Of a stretch of DNA of 64,000 nucleotides, positions 12,240-23,919 are shown piece after piece. The notes beneath the pieces are model-generated. The model was given only the letters and a program-made list of their open reading frames with translations. It ran no database searches and was not told the origin of the DNA. A program made the translations under genes and the position numbers. How positions within the stretch are numbered: the stretch's first letter is position 1; every line of letters starts with the position of its first letter. The DNA comes from Datisca glomerata (lineage: Eukaryota > Streptophyta > Magnoliopsida > Cucurbitales > Datiscaceae). The stretch is taken from NCBI GenBank assembly GCA_003255025.1, contig QANY01008203.1, forward strand, positions 248,001-312,000, in the 5' to 3' direction.

Positions 12240-13009
12240 GTCCATGCATTAGTCAATCACAGTGTTGTGTGGCACTGCAATTGTGCACAATTGCAGTGGG
12301 TTCCACTGTAATTGATAATTTTATAATTAAATATTATTTCAGTTTATCCCTAAAAATCTGGTATACCATTATCTAGAATATATATAGATATTTTTCTAAT
12401 GGCCTTTGTCGTAGAAGAGGGGGAGGGAATCAGTTGATCAGATCATCAGTACGTCAATCAAGAGTTGAATTGAGAACACGATTGGTGTCAGAGAGATATT
12501 CTTGTGTAATTAAACATTAATCAAATCTCTAAAAGAATAATCATCATGTTCTTTTAGAGAATCATCTCACTAAAGTAATTATCAATAAATATTTAGATCT
12601 CATATATTGAGAACATCTAGAGACAGAATAAGTGTCTTATAATATTCTACATCCCACACAAGTCCTAGTGCGTTGATGATTGACTTGGAAGATCTTGGTG
12701 TGGATCTTCCAAGTGATCGTTGGAACGATTTCGTGAGAACGGTGGATCGATGAATTTTTACAAGGATACTTGATATAGACTACAACAGGTATATGATTTC
12801 TAACCTTGTATGTTGTAGATTTATCTTCTATATTATATATAGGACCCTAACTGATTGAAAAATAGTTTTCAATAAAAGTTTTTATTTGGTTATCGTGGTG
12901 TTGCGTAAGTTTTGTTTTATTAAAAGATTTGACTTTTATTAAAAGTTTAATTTTTTAAAAGGCCATGTGCCTTCAAGCTTCCGCCGCGCACGAGCTGTGA
13001 CAACCAGCA
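12240..13009 (+). repeat. copia LTR family, copy C (5'-truncated)
   Basis: Shares the GTCAATCAC, GTGTGGCACTGCA, TATCTAGAATATATA, hairpin (12526-12560) and GC-rich terminal blocks with the other LTR copies. Its 5' part before about 12,240 differs. The 3' end CAACCAGCA abuts the gypsy LTR remnant at 13010 with no spacer, so C inserted next to it or a deletion joined them. Confidence 0.8.
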
Positions 13010-13155
13010 ATAGGTCCGGGCATGACCCTTACAAACATGTTCACTATTATCCTATTTCGGCTTTACCGTGCCTCGTAGGCTCCATGTGGGTGTATTTAGA
13101 CGCCACATGTTCAATCTTGACACGCCACTCTCAATAACGCGGGTCCATATCTACA
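13010..13155 (-). repeat. 3' LTR remnant of the minus-strand gypsy element
   Basis: Matches 17452-17597 over 146 bp, from ATAGGTCCGGGC to CCATATCTACA. The rest of this LTR is missing; copia LTR copy C joins at 13009. Confidence 0.85.
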
Positions 13156-14234
13156 TTAGCCCCATGTACAAGTTCAAATGTGTAGCAATTGAATTTGTAC
13201 ATAGTCCCTTCATGCGTTGTGGTCTTAGTGATGAGTCATATGTTCAACTGTGATGGACGCCTTTGCTATTGTAATTCCATCGCCAGATGTGATGATGAAC
13301 CTATTTAGCCTCTAGTAAGAGTAGCAAGAAGTAATTGCTATGCAAGTCTCTTTTAATAAAGAATCTAATTGTGCCGGCATTCACGAAAGGATTACTAGCT
13401 CAAAAGACATATACACTAGCAATCCACAACCTTAAGCTTTAAGGTAAGCACGAGTGAGTATATATGGTAGTATATGTAGCATATGCATGTTCAAATACCA
13501 AAATTTCATGACGAGTGAATATAGTCACGTAACATTTTCTATCCATATTATTCTCGTGTGATAGATACAGCTTAATGATTTGTTCATAATCATTTTTGGT
13601 GATAATTCATTAAAATTATGAGCAAACGTACCACCGCTTTTTGATACTAAGATAACTAACTAGGGCGAAGTTCGTCAAGAAATGGCCTGGCGATAGGTGC
13701 ACATGCTGGAATGCTGTCTGTAAACGATTCAACTTGTGAAAATTCATACAAGTAGGAACCTGCATGATACTGCCTAAGAAGGCACACCCATACACAAAAA
13801 TATAATCAAGTTGCCTAAGGAGGCGCGTGCATATTGGACTATCCGTAATGGTCATGGTTAAAGGGTTATATATATCAAATTTTATCATCCATCAGTTCAT
13901 ACTTTAGATTTTCATGAGACATGCTTATTCTTTCCTACTTCGAACCATTATCATGCATCCCTACTTCGCACATACGTTCGAACCTGAGCTTCTACATTTC
14001 TACTTCGCGCATACGTCGCTCTTACATACAACTTTCAACATGAGCATATTCATAATAAATCCCTAAGTTAGATTTAATCTACACGACAACGGTCATACTC
14101 TGTGATAACGAGCGGAATAAGCAGTTAAAAAAACTTGTATATTTCAAACATGTTATGGCGGCAAAGTTCCACTTTGAAAGGACTTGTAACAAGGGCTAAA
14201 TTCTGCCCAACTATCTTTGTTTAAATATTTCTAT

Positions 14235-14690
14235 TACATTTCAGGGACAAACTTTACCGAAACAATCCCAAGGTCCTACTCTGCTGCAATGCCTTAAACG
14301 CGTTCTAGGAACAAACTTCCCTAAAACGTCTTAACTTTGTTTCAGGAACAAACTTCGCTGAAAATGTCTTAAATGCGTTCCAGGAACAATTTCTGCTAAA
14401 ACATCTTAAACGCATTTCAGGAACAAATATTTGCTGAAACGTCTTACACACATTTCAGGAACAAACTCTATCAAAACGTCTTACACGCATTTTGGGAATA
14501 ATCATTGTTTAAACGTCTTAAATGAATTCCAAGAACAACTTTCGCTGAAACGTCTTAAAAGCGTCCCAAGATCAATCTTTGCTGAAACGTCTTACATGCA
14601 TTTCAGGAACAAACTTTGTTGAAACGTCTTAGACACATTTCAGGAACAAACTTTACTTAAACATCATAATTGCATTTCAAGATGACGGGC
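14235..14690. repeat. minisatellite, period about 37 bp, about 11-12 copies
   Basis: The unit reads roughly CGTCTTAAACGCATTTCAGG followed by AACAAACTTTGCTGAAA. I count eleven CGTCTTA-like anchors from about 14,290 to 14,665. It lies in the non-coding internal part of the minus-strand gypsy element. Units have diverged individually, so the array is old. Confidence 0.85.
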
Positions 14691-15079
14691 CCGTTATAAG
14701 TTTTCGGGCTATTTTGATCATCACAAAACTTGAAGTAAAAATTACAATGCTAAACATGATAGCTTTTCTATGCACTTAAAGTTGAATATAGCGTTTGAGG
14801 GTCATCCCATCTACTATCAGCAATAAAGGTGGTCTCATGCGGCCCTTCCTATTCGTACAAGCATGTACATAGATAAATAATTGTAATTTTCAAAATAGGC
14901 ATTTCATAAATAAACATGTGTGTTTTGACTTCGAGTGCATAATCCTTGGACCTTACAACATATGATTGCCTTTGTACTTAACATACCCCTCCTCGGGTTT
15001 TGTAGCATATTAGCCACTTCCTGTCACAATGGTCATTAGTGTGTGGGAGAAACGCTGGTCCCCCATGACTTCTATATTC

Positions 15080-16530
15080 GCACTAATGATCTCCCCTTTT
15101 GGAGCTTGTCATGAAAAATCCGTCTCAAAGTTTTACAATAGTTGGTTGCATAAGTGGTGTCTCGATGGAAGCGGTAAAACTGAGGTGATTCCATTTCTTC
15201 TCTGGTGGGCAAGATTTCCACCCAAGGTCTCCGCACAACCTTATCCTTGACCTAGGCATCCAACACAGCTTCCACCTTAGCCATGGAGTAGGGGAAAGGT
15301 GGTGGATCATCCCTTTCACTTCTGTCCCATTTTACACCTCGTCCTTGGGGTGGTGTCATGGCTACTTGCGGCGTGTGTATTGCAAGCTTCCATGTTAAAC
15401 CCCCACACTCACCCTGCTCTGTAACCTTTGGCCTGGACACCAAAATGTAGGTGCGTTGGGCAGCCATGTAGAGGCATGAGAAAGTAGTGATATCAAGGTT
15501 CTCCAAATGCGCCTTATACTCATTCATCATTCTGTAGATGTACATCTTCACCAAGTCTTCCTTCTTTCACTCTTCCTGACAATCCAGTGCTTTGTCTTGA
15601 ACCGTCTAGGGTAAGTCATCAGGCCTTCATCTTTCTTTTGACGCCCAGACCCCAACTCGAGAATGCTTATCTTTTCCTCAAAACATAAAAACTTTGTCAT
15701 GAAGGCAGAAACCATATGCGACCATGTTAAAATTGATCCTGGCGCTAGATTAGTGTACCATGTGTATGTTTGCTCAGTCAGCAATTTTGAAAACTCTCTT
15801 TGCCTCATGGGCTCATCACATCCGTGCGGACTCAAGTCATCAATGAAACGTATAATGTGCTCCCTAGCACATACGTCCTTGCCGTTATACTTATAGAACT
15901 TTCAGGGTACATAGTCGAACGTGTTTGGCATCATGGCTAGCTTGCATGGGTAAGGGGATGAAAGTTTACTATCATCTCACTGAGAAAGGCTGTGATACGC
16001 TCCATCTCCAACATCTTCTATAATGTCTCCTTAGTAACGAAAGGGCCAGTGTTGATGCCATCGACTGGGAGGCCATGTGCAGACATGGGATGTGCGAAGG
16101 CTGACGGGAAGGTTGTCAGTGGAATGATAACATTTGTGGGGTTGCTCGAGTGACGTGGATTTTGGTCACTAGTTGTCGTTCCTAACCTGGACAAGCCCCT
16201 GGATTTATAGCCGGTATCTAACTATTATTGTCAGTCTGGTTCGTCGTGTGAGGAGGGACGATATGAACAATAGGCGGTGGTGGATGAGGGTTCTGGGTAC
16301 CCGCGAGGAGAGCGGTCAGTGTACTCAGAAGGGTATGAATCTCAACGTTAGAGGCCTAGAGCTCTCTAATGGCGTTAGTCTACTCAGTCGCTCTCATTAC
16401 AGCAACAGTAACTGAGGTTGATTCTCTCCCTAGAAGTAGCATCTTCCATGTCATGGTTCTCAATAGTTAGGTTAACATTCTCCCCTTCCAAATGAGAAGA
16501 AGCTCTCATCATTCGACTACGTCCAACCAT
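15080..16530 (-). pseudogene. gypsy gag pseudogene
   Basis: Gag forms the particle that packages element RNA. The frame appears to open at an ATG on the minus strand at 16530 (MVGRSRMMRASSHLEGE), shortly after the primer binding site. The conserved retrotransposon gag domain spans about 15,900-15,550: DVCAREHIIRFIDDLSPHGC, then EFSKLLTEQTYTWYTNLAPG and TWSHMVSAFMTKF, ending around LMTYPRRFK. The frame then shifts, and about 15,550-15,080 gives MNEYKAHLENLDIT and a degenerate YRFHRDTTYATNYC block. Several stops and shifts show it is not translated whole. No pol follows. Confidence 0.85.
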
Positions 16531-16564
16531 ACTCGAAGAAAAAAGAAGATGGTAGACAGATCAC

Positions 16565-16583
16565 TCCCTAATGGAGTCGCCAA
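16565..16583 (-). other. gypsy primer binding site
   Basis: On the minus strand TTTTGGCGACTCC follows the LTR terminus. TGGCGACTCC is a common start of the tRNA-complementary site in plant gypsy elements. Confidence 0.7.
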
Positions 16584-16585
16584 AA

Positions 16586-17597
16586 TGTTTCACCAAAGTG
16601 ATCTAGTCTATGCCAAGTATGCTTGGGAACGTGAGAGTTGGTGGCTGGGGGTGAAGGACAAGTAACCTTAGATAGCCATTGGAAGATGAAAAATGCCTTT
16701 TAGACTCTAAGGTAGGTGAGAAACTCAAGGAGAGAATATTCTCTGTGTCTTTTGGTCTCGAGATCGGTGAGAAGTTATCGCCTCAATAATGATACCAAGG
16801 ATCCTTTATATTGACTAGACCAGGTGGGGACCGCTAGTGCGCCCTCGTGGTAATCACGTGACAACAATGTGAACTCAACTAACACGTGCATCACAAACTT
16901 AAAATGATGCCACATTAATAAACATGGTCAAACTTCATTCTCTCAACTGGTCGTGCCTCAATGACATTGAGTAGTTAGATCACAGACGTTAGACTCACAA
17001 TACACAACGGACCTCGAAGAAGACTCCCTACCACCGAGTCTCCCTTGTAGTGGAAAGGATGATGAGACACGTGCAATAGAGCACAAGTTGCCGACCATGG
17101 GGACGGGGTGAGGGCCGTCGACCCACCGTGGGGGCGGTTTGGACTCCTCAACCTGTTGTGGCCGCGGTTTGGGCTCCCCCAACTCGCCATGGTTCTGACT
17201 CGACTCTTAAGAGTCAGATCGCGTCTTTTTTACCCTCCTTCTTCAGAGAGGAGCACATCCAAAGTGTCTAAGGAGACCATACCCGTTGAGTAATTCTCCT
17301 ATCTTGGTATAACGTAATCTTGTCCTATTCCTACCAGACCGTAGCCCCTAGATTATTCCCAGTCAAGAAAGAGTCTTCGAGCCCTTGTCAGTTAGCTCGA
17401 AGACGAGACTCAACACTTGACATACGATCTCGAAATGGGCTCGCCACCCTTATAGGTCCGGGCGCGACCCTTACAAACGTGTTCACTATTATCTTATTTC
17501 GGCTTTATCACGCCCCGTAAGCGCCACATGGGTATATTTAGACGCCACATGTTCAATCTTAACACATCACTCTCAATGACGCGGATCCATATCTACA
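16586..17597 (-). repeat. 5' LTR of the minus-strand gypsy element
   Basis: On the minus strand the LTR starts TGTAGATATGGA (from 17597) and ends in CA at 16586, just before the primer binding site. Length is about 1,012 bp. The first 146 bp match the truncated 3' LTR at 13010-13155 closely. Bases outside 17597 are unrelated to those outside 13155, which sets the terminus. Confidence 0.8.
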
Positions 17598-19573
17598 AAG
17601 ATAAATATATCATCATCTTGTTTCGGAGTTTAAACTCTAAGTTTGTATAATTCTCCCTCCCCTGTAAAAATAATAAATAATAAAAGTCATGCATTTATAT
17701 AATTCTCTTAGTTCTTAATATAACTTTAGAATGAATATGGTTTAGTCTCGAATCAAGTGAATCATTATTATTTCTTATCAATATCTCTTTTAGCTAAATA
17801 ATTTATTTTCAACTAAACTTGTTCTTGTATTATAAATTGTTGATTAATAGGCTAATGGCTAACTCCATCCTTATAATGACATTATGTAGCCTTTTGACTA
17901 TAATGTTCTACTCACAATTCAATTCAATTTATTTTAAAGAAAGTGTTAGTTACTCTCTTAAATTTTACCTTACAATTAGAATAGATATCCAATATAATTT
18001 TCAAATTACTTTTTAAATGGGTTTAATAGCTCCCTTGGCCAAAATTAAAGCAGACCAATACATTGAGAGTGATTCCCCTAATTTTAAAATTAGACAATTT
18101 GAACATCTGAATTTCTTTTTGTCAGTGCATACTTTAAAATAAGTTTAATAGCCTAAAATTGTAAACACCGTAAATACAATTTAGAAATCTCAATGTAATT
18201 AAATTGTTTTCCGGTTTACATATTTTGTGAAATATAGAAAAAAATACTCCACATTGTATAATAATCTTACAAAATTATAACAAATTATTCTCTTAAACTT
18301 ACTTTAATATGTTATTGTTTAACATGAATATTCAATTTTGCTAAGAAATTAACATTCACAAATCTAGATGAAGAAAATAAAAAGGAATAATAAAAAAATT
18401 TCATTTATATTTACATGTAATTTATAAGCTTAATTATAACTATAAACATCATGAAGAAAATAAAAAGGATATATAAATTCTATAAACATCATGGATATAA
18501 TAGTCATCTATTTTTATTATATTTTAGTCTATTTATATTATTTTTTTAATTACCTATTTTTGATGTTCTCACATTCCTTTTCGGGTTTTTCTTTTCTTAT
18601 TTAAGTGTAACAAAGTTTTTTTCTCTTAACTTTAAGTAATACGACTTTGTTTTAATAAAAAAATGTAAATTCGTTAAAAAAAGTATAGAGTTTTTTAATG
18701 TCTAATTAAATAAAGATATAAATGATATATTTTAAACTTTGGCGACCAAAGATCTTCCTATACTCGAGTTAGAAAATGAATCTAGAAGTCGAGATGTGAG
18801 AAGGGAAAAAAATTGAATGAGAAAGAGAGGATATTTTTACAAAATAAATTATATAAAAATTGATATGTCACACAATCCATTTGACCTATATATTGATATC
18901 TGGATAATCTAACTAGTTTTTTTATGAGGTGTTTTTTCATCATCGTTATATGTATGCTTCCTTACATATATGTTTGTTCTTTTCGCACGTTTTTATCAAA
19001 TCTTTTGCAAAGGGAACAAAAGCTAGACTATTGTCTTTTATGGATTGAGAAAACTCACTTAAACCATTGATAATGCTGTTGTATAAGAAGTTTTAACAAA
19101 ATAATAATAAAATGATATTTTTAACGTAGTTTAACCGATTTACTTAGGTCCACGGTTTTTATCATCATCATCATTATATATTCAGTATCAACTCAATCAC
19201 CTAACATAAATCTCATTACACTTGAATTTAAATTCAACACAAAAAATCAATGCGCCAAACATCAAATCATACCTTGTAATAACATGTATCTCTTAAGCAT
19301 GGTCAATGTCATACCACATTTGAAAATCATAACTAATTTAGACAAAAATCATCATTTATCGATCGGGCTAGATCCATCGCACGAGCTTGGAAACTATCTT
19401 TAGCAAAAGTAATGTCGTCTGATTAAATCTTTCAATATCATGGGCTATCCCCTCCCAACGATAAAGATATATATATATATATATATANATATTTATTTAT
19501 TTATTTATCTTGAGGTTGCCCTCTATTTTTTAGGACAAAATCTTCTCGCCATGCGATGCTCCTTTAGGGTAGA
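17598..19573. other. AT-rich intergenic stretch, no gene recognised
   Basis: Only short chance frames. There is a TA microsatellite at about 19,466-19,487 with one undetermined base at 19488. The right end merges into the dispersed repeat copy 2. Confidence 0.55.
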
Positions 19574-20060
19574 TAGAGGTGAACATTTTTTTATCGAACT
19601 ATTCGAATAAAAAAAGACCGTTTCGGTCGGTTCTTTAGCGGCCTTCGATTCAGAAAAATTAAAGAACTGAAATTTTGTTTCAGTTCATTAAATTTGGCAA
19701 GAACTGAACAAAGACTTAAGTTTTCAGTTACTTTTTTATCCTTTTATTATGGGATTTCATACTGAACTGAACTAAACTTTTTACTTTTTATTATTTTTTA
19801 GTTTTCAAGTTGTAATATTATTCAAAATTCATTAATTATCCTGAAAGTTTTAAGTTTTAGTGTTGAAATTCTTAAAATGAATGTCTTTTCTTTTCTTTCA
19901 TCAATTGGGGTCAACCTGGAGAATCGAACTGAAACTTTCTGTTCAGTCGGTTCATTCTAATAAACAGTTAGGTTCGGTTCGATAATATTGTCAGAACAAA
20001 ACTTCAATTTGGTTCAACTTTTAGTAAAAAATGAACCGAACTGAACCGTGAACACCCCTA
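19574..20060. mobile_element. hAT-like MITE, 487 bp
   Basis: The ends are TAGAGGTG and CACCCCTA, inverted repeats of each other with one mismatch (reverse complement of the right end is TAGGGGTG). They are flanked by 8-bp direct repeats AGGGTAGA (19566-19573) and AAGGTAGA (20061-20068), one mismatch apart. An 8-bp duplication and short TAGGGGTG ends are typical of hAT-type MITEs. The inside is rich in GGTTC/GAACC and CAGTTC/GAACTG motifs and could fold back. It interrupts a dispersed repeat whose other copy (7858-8135) lacks it. Confidence 0.82.
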
Positions 20061-20251
20061 AAGGTAGAACCAATCTCTCACCATCTGTCTAAGTAAAGCC
20101 ATCAAATTATTTTTATACCGTATATTTATACACTTTCCAAAATCTAACTTTCCTATTTAAAATAGAATTCTCATTCAATAGCATATCATAATAAAATTTT
20201 CCCTAAAAATCTCTCCATCACCCAAGAATTTGAGGAATTCCTACCATGCCA

Positions 20252-22879
20252 CACTACATGAAATGTGGCATTCTATAGAAATAAAATACAAGAGTTTTAG
20301 TCTTCTCTTGTTAAGAATAAGAAACAAAAGATTTTAAATGAATCTTGTAAAAAATCCTATTAAAATGTAAAAAAAAAAGCAGGACTGAAAATTACGTTTT
20401 AACAAACGAAAAGGCGGGATTGAAAATTAGAACCGGGACTGAAATTTCACCTTCTCTCTCAATACCCTCACAAATCAGATTCCTTCTCTCTCACTGCTTT
20501 TCCCTCTCAGTCTCAAGTCTCAACATACAATAAACTCACAACCTAGGGCTAGGTCGAAGAAGAGAGAGTAGATCCTCGTTGATTAGCTTGTCTCTCTCTA
20601 TTAGCTTCTCTCTTGTCTCTCCTCTTCATGGTTCCCTATCATTCCTTCTTAGAGGTTTTCAGTTTGCTTCGATCTCTCTTGTATGACCATAAGCTTTCAG
20701 TTTGCTTCATCTCTATCTATGACCATTGTGCATCTCGTTTGACTTCCTCTTTCAAAGTGGAGAAGGGGTAGGCAGAGGAGCATCTCTTTCGATCTATTAA
20801 GTTAGCATCTTCATCTTGATGACGAGCTCGTGGCTAGATCTATGTAGGTTGATTCGTTGAGCGTGTTTTAGTGAGGTGAGTTTGTTTACATTTTTCTTAA
20901 CCTCCTGAGTTTTAGATGGGATTTGAGACAGATTCAAGTTTTGAGCAAATGATCCTTGTTGCTTTAGGTCAGGGTTCCATAAATTTGTTGCATTTGGACG
21001 GGTCTAGAGACTCATGATAGAATCTAGATTCTCAATGATCTAGGGATTTGATTTCGAGCGACTAATTCATGATTAGCTCGGTGAACATGGAAGAGCGAGC
21101 AATGGTGACCGAAGCTTTTTCATTGGTAAATTGGAATCAGCTTTGAACGTGGAAATTAAAGTATTTAATCAGCTTTTTCTTTGGTAAGTTGAAGCTTTTT
21201 CATCTGTAAATTAGAATCAAAGTATGTTTGATTTGCAGTTTTTTTGAAGAAATTTATTAGTTCACAGTTGATTCAATCTTCCTACCCCCACCCCCACCCC
21301 TTGAAGAAAAAGAAAAGGAAAAAGAAAAACTCATATCAATGACTGAAATTTTGGACACTAATGTATGCTACGGCCAATGTTCTTCTACTGATATGGTACT
21401 TGTGTTTCTTTTTTCTGGTTTATCCTTACCCTTTAGATTGATTAGTGATTATTTGTACATTTTTACACATTATAGTTGGTTTTTTGGACCTAGGCTTTTT
21501 GCTGCTTTTCCTCTGCAGGAGATGATTTTGGAGAAGTGTGAACTTATTGACTTTTCAAATACCATTGTAATTAAAAATATTATGAAATTCTCATATATTG
21601 TAATGACAATTTGCTGGGGACTGTTCTTTGAGTTTTTCTTTTTTTAATTAATTCATTTCCTTTTCTTTTAGTCTTAGACTTCTGCACAAGCTCCTGACTG
21701 GAATGTAGTCTTCAAGGACCCAATTTTGCCCTTCATGGTTGACATTGGAAGGGAAAGCCACCCATATCTGCACACCTTCTTCGACAATTGACATTGTGTT
21801 GACATATGATGATTTTCTACTTGATAGACCGATGCTAAAGATGACCCATCAAAGTATTGTTTTTGGAGATGTATGGTCAATTATAAAGAGGGTGCAAATT
21901 TCTGTAGAAAACTATAAGTTCTCTGTAATTGCCGACATATGCATTTTCTTTGTTATCTTAGTTCTTGATGCAAAGTTCTTTTCATAGAATGTGTGGGAAA
22001 TTGTTTGTTGTTTTTTAGTTTGTTTCAGGTGGGGGCTCTCTCACACATTACTCTTTCTCTCTCTCTACGATAGTGAGTGCTCTTTTTTCTACACTGTAAA
22101 AGTTTAACACCTCATAAAATCCATGCAGGTCGATAATGTTTTCTTTCATCAGCTGATTCAGGGGGTAAGTTTGGAGGATGATGAAAGTCAGTTAGATCCA
22201 AAACTGACAAGGTGAACTTGGTAAATTGATTAATTGATTTTACAGTTCAATATTTACTTTCACGCTTATTGGAAAAGTAAATGAAAATCAATGTTTTTCA
22301 AGGTGATAGTTGTCTTGTTAATTTTGATTTATTAATTGCCTTAAACATTCTTTTTCTGACTTTATATATTTTCCTCTAACTTATGATACTAACACAACAC
22401 AAGTAGTTTTTCACAATACAAATCAGGTTAAAACACTAAACTCTGATCGTAATTTTTCCTTTTTAATTCTAAACTAATTTCTTACATGTATGGAACAAAA
22501 ACCTTGCAAGAACCTTACGTAGTTAGTAATTGATGTTTATGATCCCATATTGACTTCTACCTCTGATTAAGAATGTGTTACTCTACTTAAAAGTCTTACT
22601 TTTAAGGGGACTAGAGTAACAAAGATAGCATAGCACCTTCTCAAAATCAGAAGATTAGATAGATGATTTAAATGCGTTTATGAGCCTCCAATTTTGACAC
22701 ATTTTGCACAAATCTATAGAATTAGAAAAATCAATTCCTAGTGACCACTGGTTATTTTTTTTGCACACGAAAAAAGTGGACTTTTAATATGAGGATTGTC
22801 ACAGGCGCGACATTGATCCTTGTGGATTACTTTTTGCAGGGATATCCGTCTCTTGTAAAATGTCATATTTCTTGTAGTG
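20252..22879. mobile_element. CACTA transposon 3, non-autonomous
   Basis: The left end CACTACATGAAATGTGGCAT and the reverse complement of the right end CACTACAAGAAATATGACAT agree at 17 of 20 positions. They are flanked by CCA (left) and TCA (right), consistent with a 3-bp target duplication with one change. No transposase is visible. Inside are a CT-rich tract (about 20,450-20,660) and a fragment that looks like a host methyltransferase gene (about 21,673-21,780). Confidence 0.8.
21673..21780 (+). pseudogene. probable tRNA (guanine-N7) methyltransferase fragment in CACTA 3
   Basis: The plus strand reads APDWNVVFKDPILPFMVDIG. This resembles the entry to the SAM-binding motif I region of plant tRNA (guanine(46)-N(7)) methyltransferases, where PDW..V.KDP.LP.MVDIG leads into a Gly-rich loop. 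Here the Gly-rich loop is changed (RESHPYL) and a stop follows soon. I recognise it only from memory of the family, so it is tentative. If right, it is an exon piece captured by the transposon. Confidence 0.45.
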
Positions 22880-23479
22880 TCAGATTTGCATGAAAATAAA
22901 GAAAGAAATTATGAAAGAAATTTAAGAAAACAAACGAATTGGATGAAGAAATCAAGAAATCCAAACGTAATTATTAATTATACATTTTTTAAACGACATA
23001 AGAGAAAGGCCAATCTACTTTAGTTTGCTTGAAATTAAAACAACAATGAAAGAATTAAACTAAAAGAATGACATTGTCTAGGGTATGGTTATTGAATGAA
23101 TTCACATGACATGCCTAAACCATGTTTATATACATCTTCCAACTAAATTTATTCTTCTTAACTTTGTTCCCATTAAATTGTGTGTGTTGCTGATAAAAAA
23201 ACACTTTCTTTTCCCGATAACTTGTGGTAGAACATTGTTTGTTCTAAGTACGAAGAATAAGCACATATAACAGCATGAATAAATACATAGAAACAATGGT
23301 TGTATCCGTGATTTTAAAATTAAAGAGAATAAGTTTGAACCACGAACTGTTCATGGGTGAAATATCAAATTTTATTTTAAAACTTATTTAATCGAATTGA
23401 ATAATTAAAAACTAAAATAACAAACGATCATGCATATCAGACATTGAAATAAATAGAAAAATGTTGAAACAATTTTCAC
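22880..23479. other. intergenic stretch, no gene recognised
   Basis: AT-rich, no supported frame or repeat. Confidence 0.5.
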
Positions 23480-23887
23480 CTTTGCGTTGTATCAGAGATT
23501 TTCTGAATTAGTAGAATCCTTGTATTCGTTCATCACGTTCTTCAAACTTCAGAGTCCAAATCTTTGATCTTCAAGAACCAAAATCCAAGTACGATCTTCA
23601 AGAACCAATTTCTCAAAATTTTCTTCACACCAATAACCACTCATTAATTTCAGAAATATATCTCGTGAGAATTTATTTAGGAACTGAGTGTGCGCTCTCA
23701 AAATGATTGAATACGAAAATCATTTTTTTCTTCCTTCTATTTGAAATATGGCGGCAACTGTAAGGGAGGGGGAGAAAACTTTTTTTCTCTCTCTGTGTAA
23801 TTACGCACTGAATTGATCAATATCAATTATTGTGTTCTAGAGTTGTGTTGTATTTGATATAATTCGTATGCCAATAAAATTGCTATC

Positions 23888-23919
<32 letters not shown>

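Larger units (their letters stand above)
11275..12240 (+). mobile_element. internal region between LTR copies B and C, non-coding
   Basis: This about 1-kb segment after the primer binding site holds no gag or pol homology I can see. It contains a 19-bp tandem repeat (11573-11648) and a GC-rich stretch around 11,650-11,800. Near 12,080 a purine-rich AGGAGGAGAATG precedes TGTAATATTTGGG, which could be another element's polypurine tract and LTR start. B-internal-C could be a badly deleted copia element or a short non-autonomous one. Confidence 0.5.
13010..17597 (-). mobile_element. Ty3/gypsy-type element on the minus strand, gag only
   Basis: A 146-bp direct repeat (13010-13155 and 17452-17597) marks the two LTRs. 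Read on the minus strand the order is 5' LTR (17597 down to 16586), primer binding site, gag (from 16530), a long non-coding part with a 37-bp tandem array, a polypurine-like ATGGGGCTAA just before 13155, and a truncated 3' LTR. No protease, RT, RNase H or integrase is visible, so it is a non-autonomous or heavily deleted element. Confidence 0.82.
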
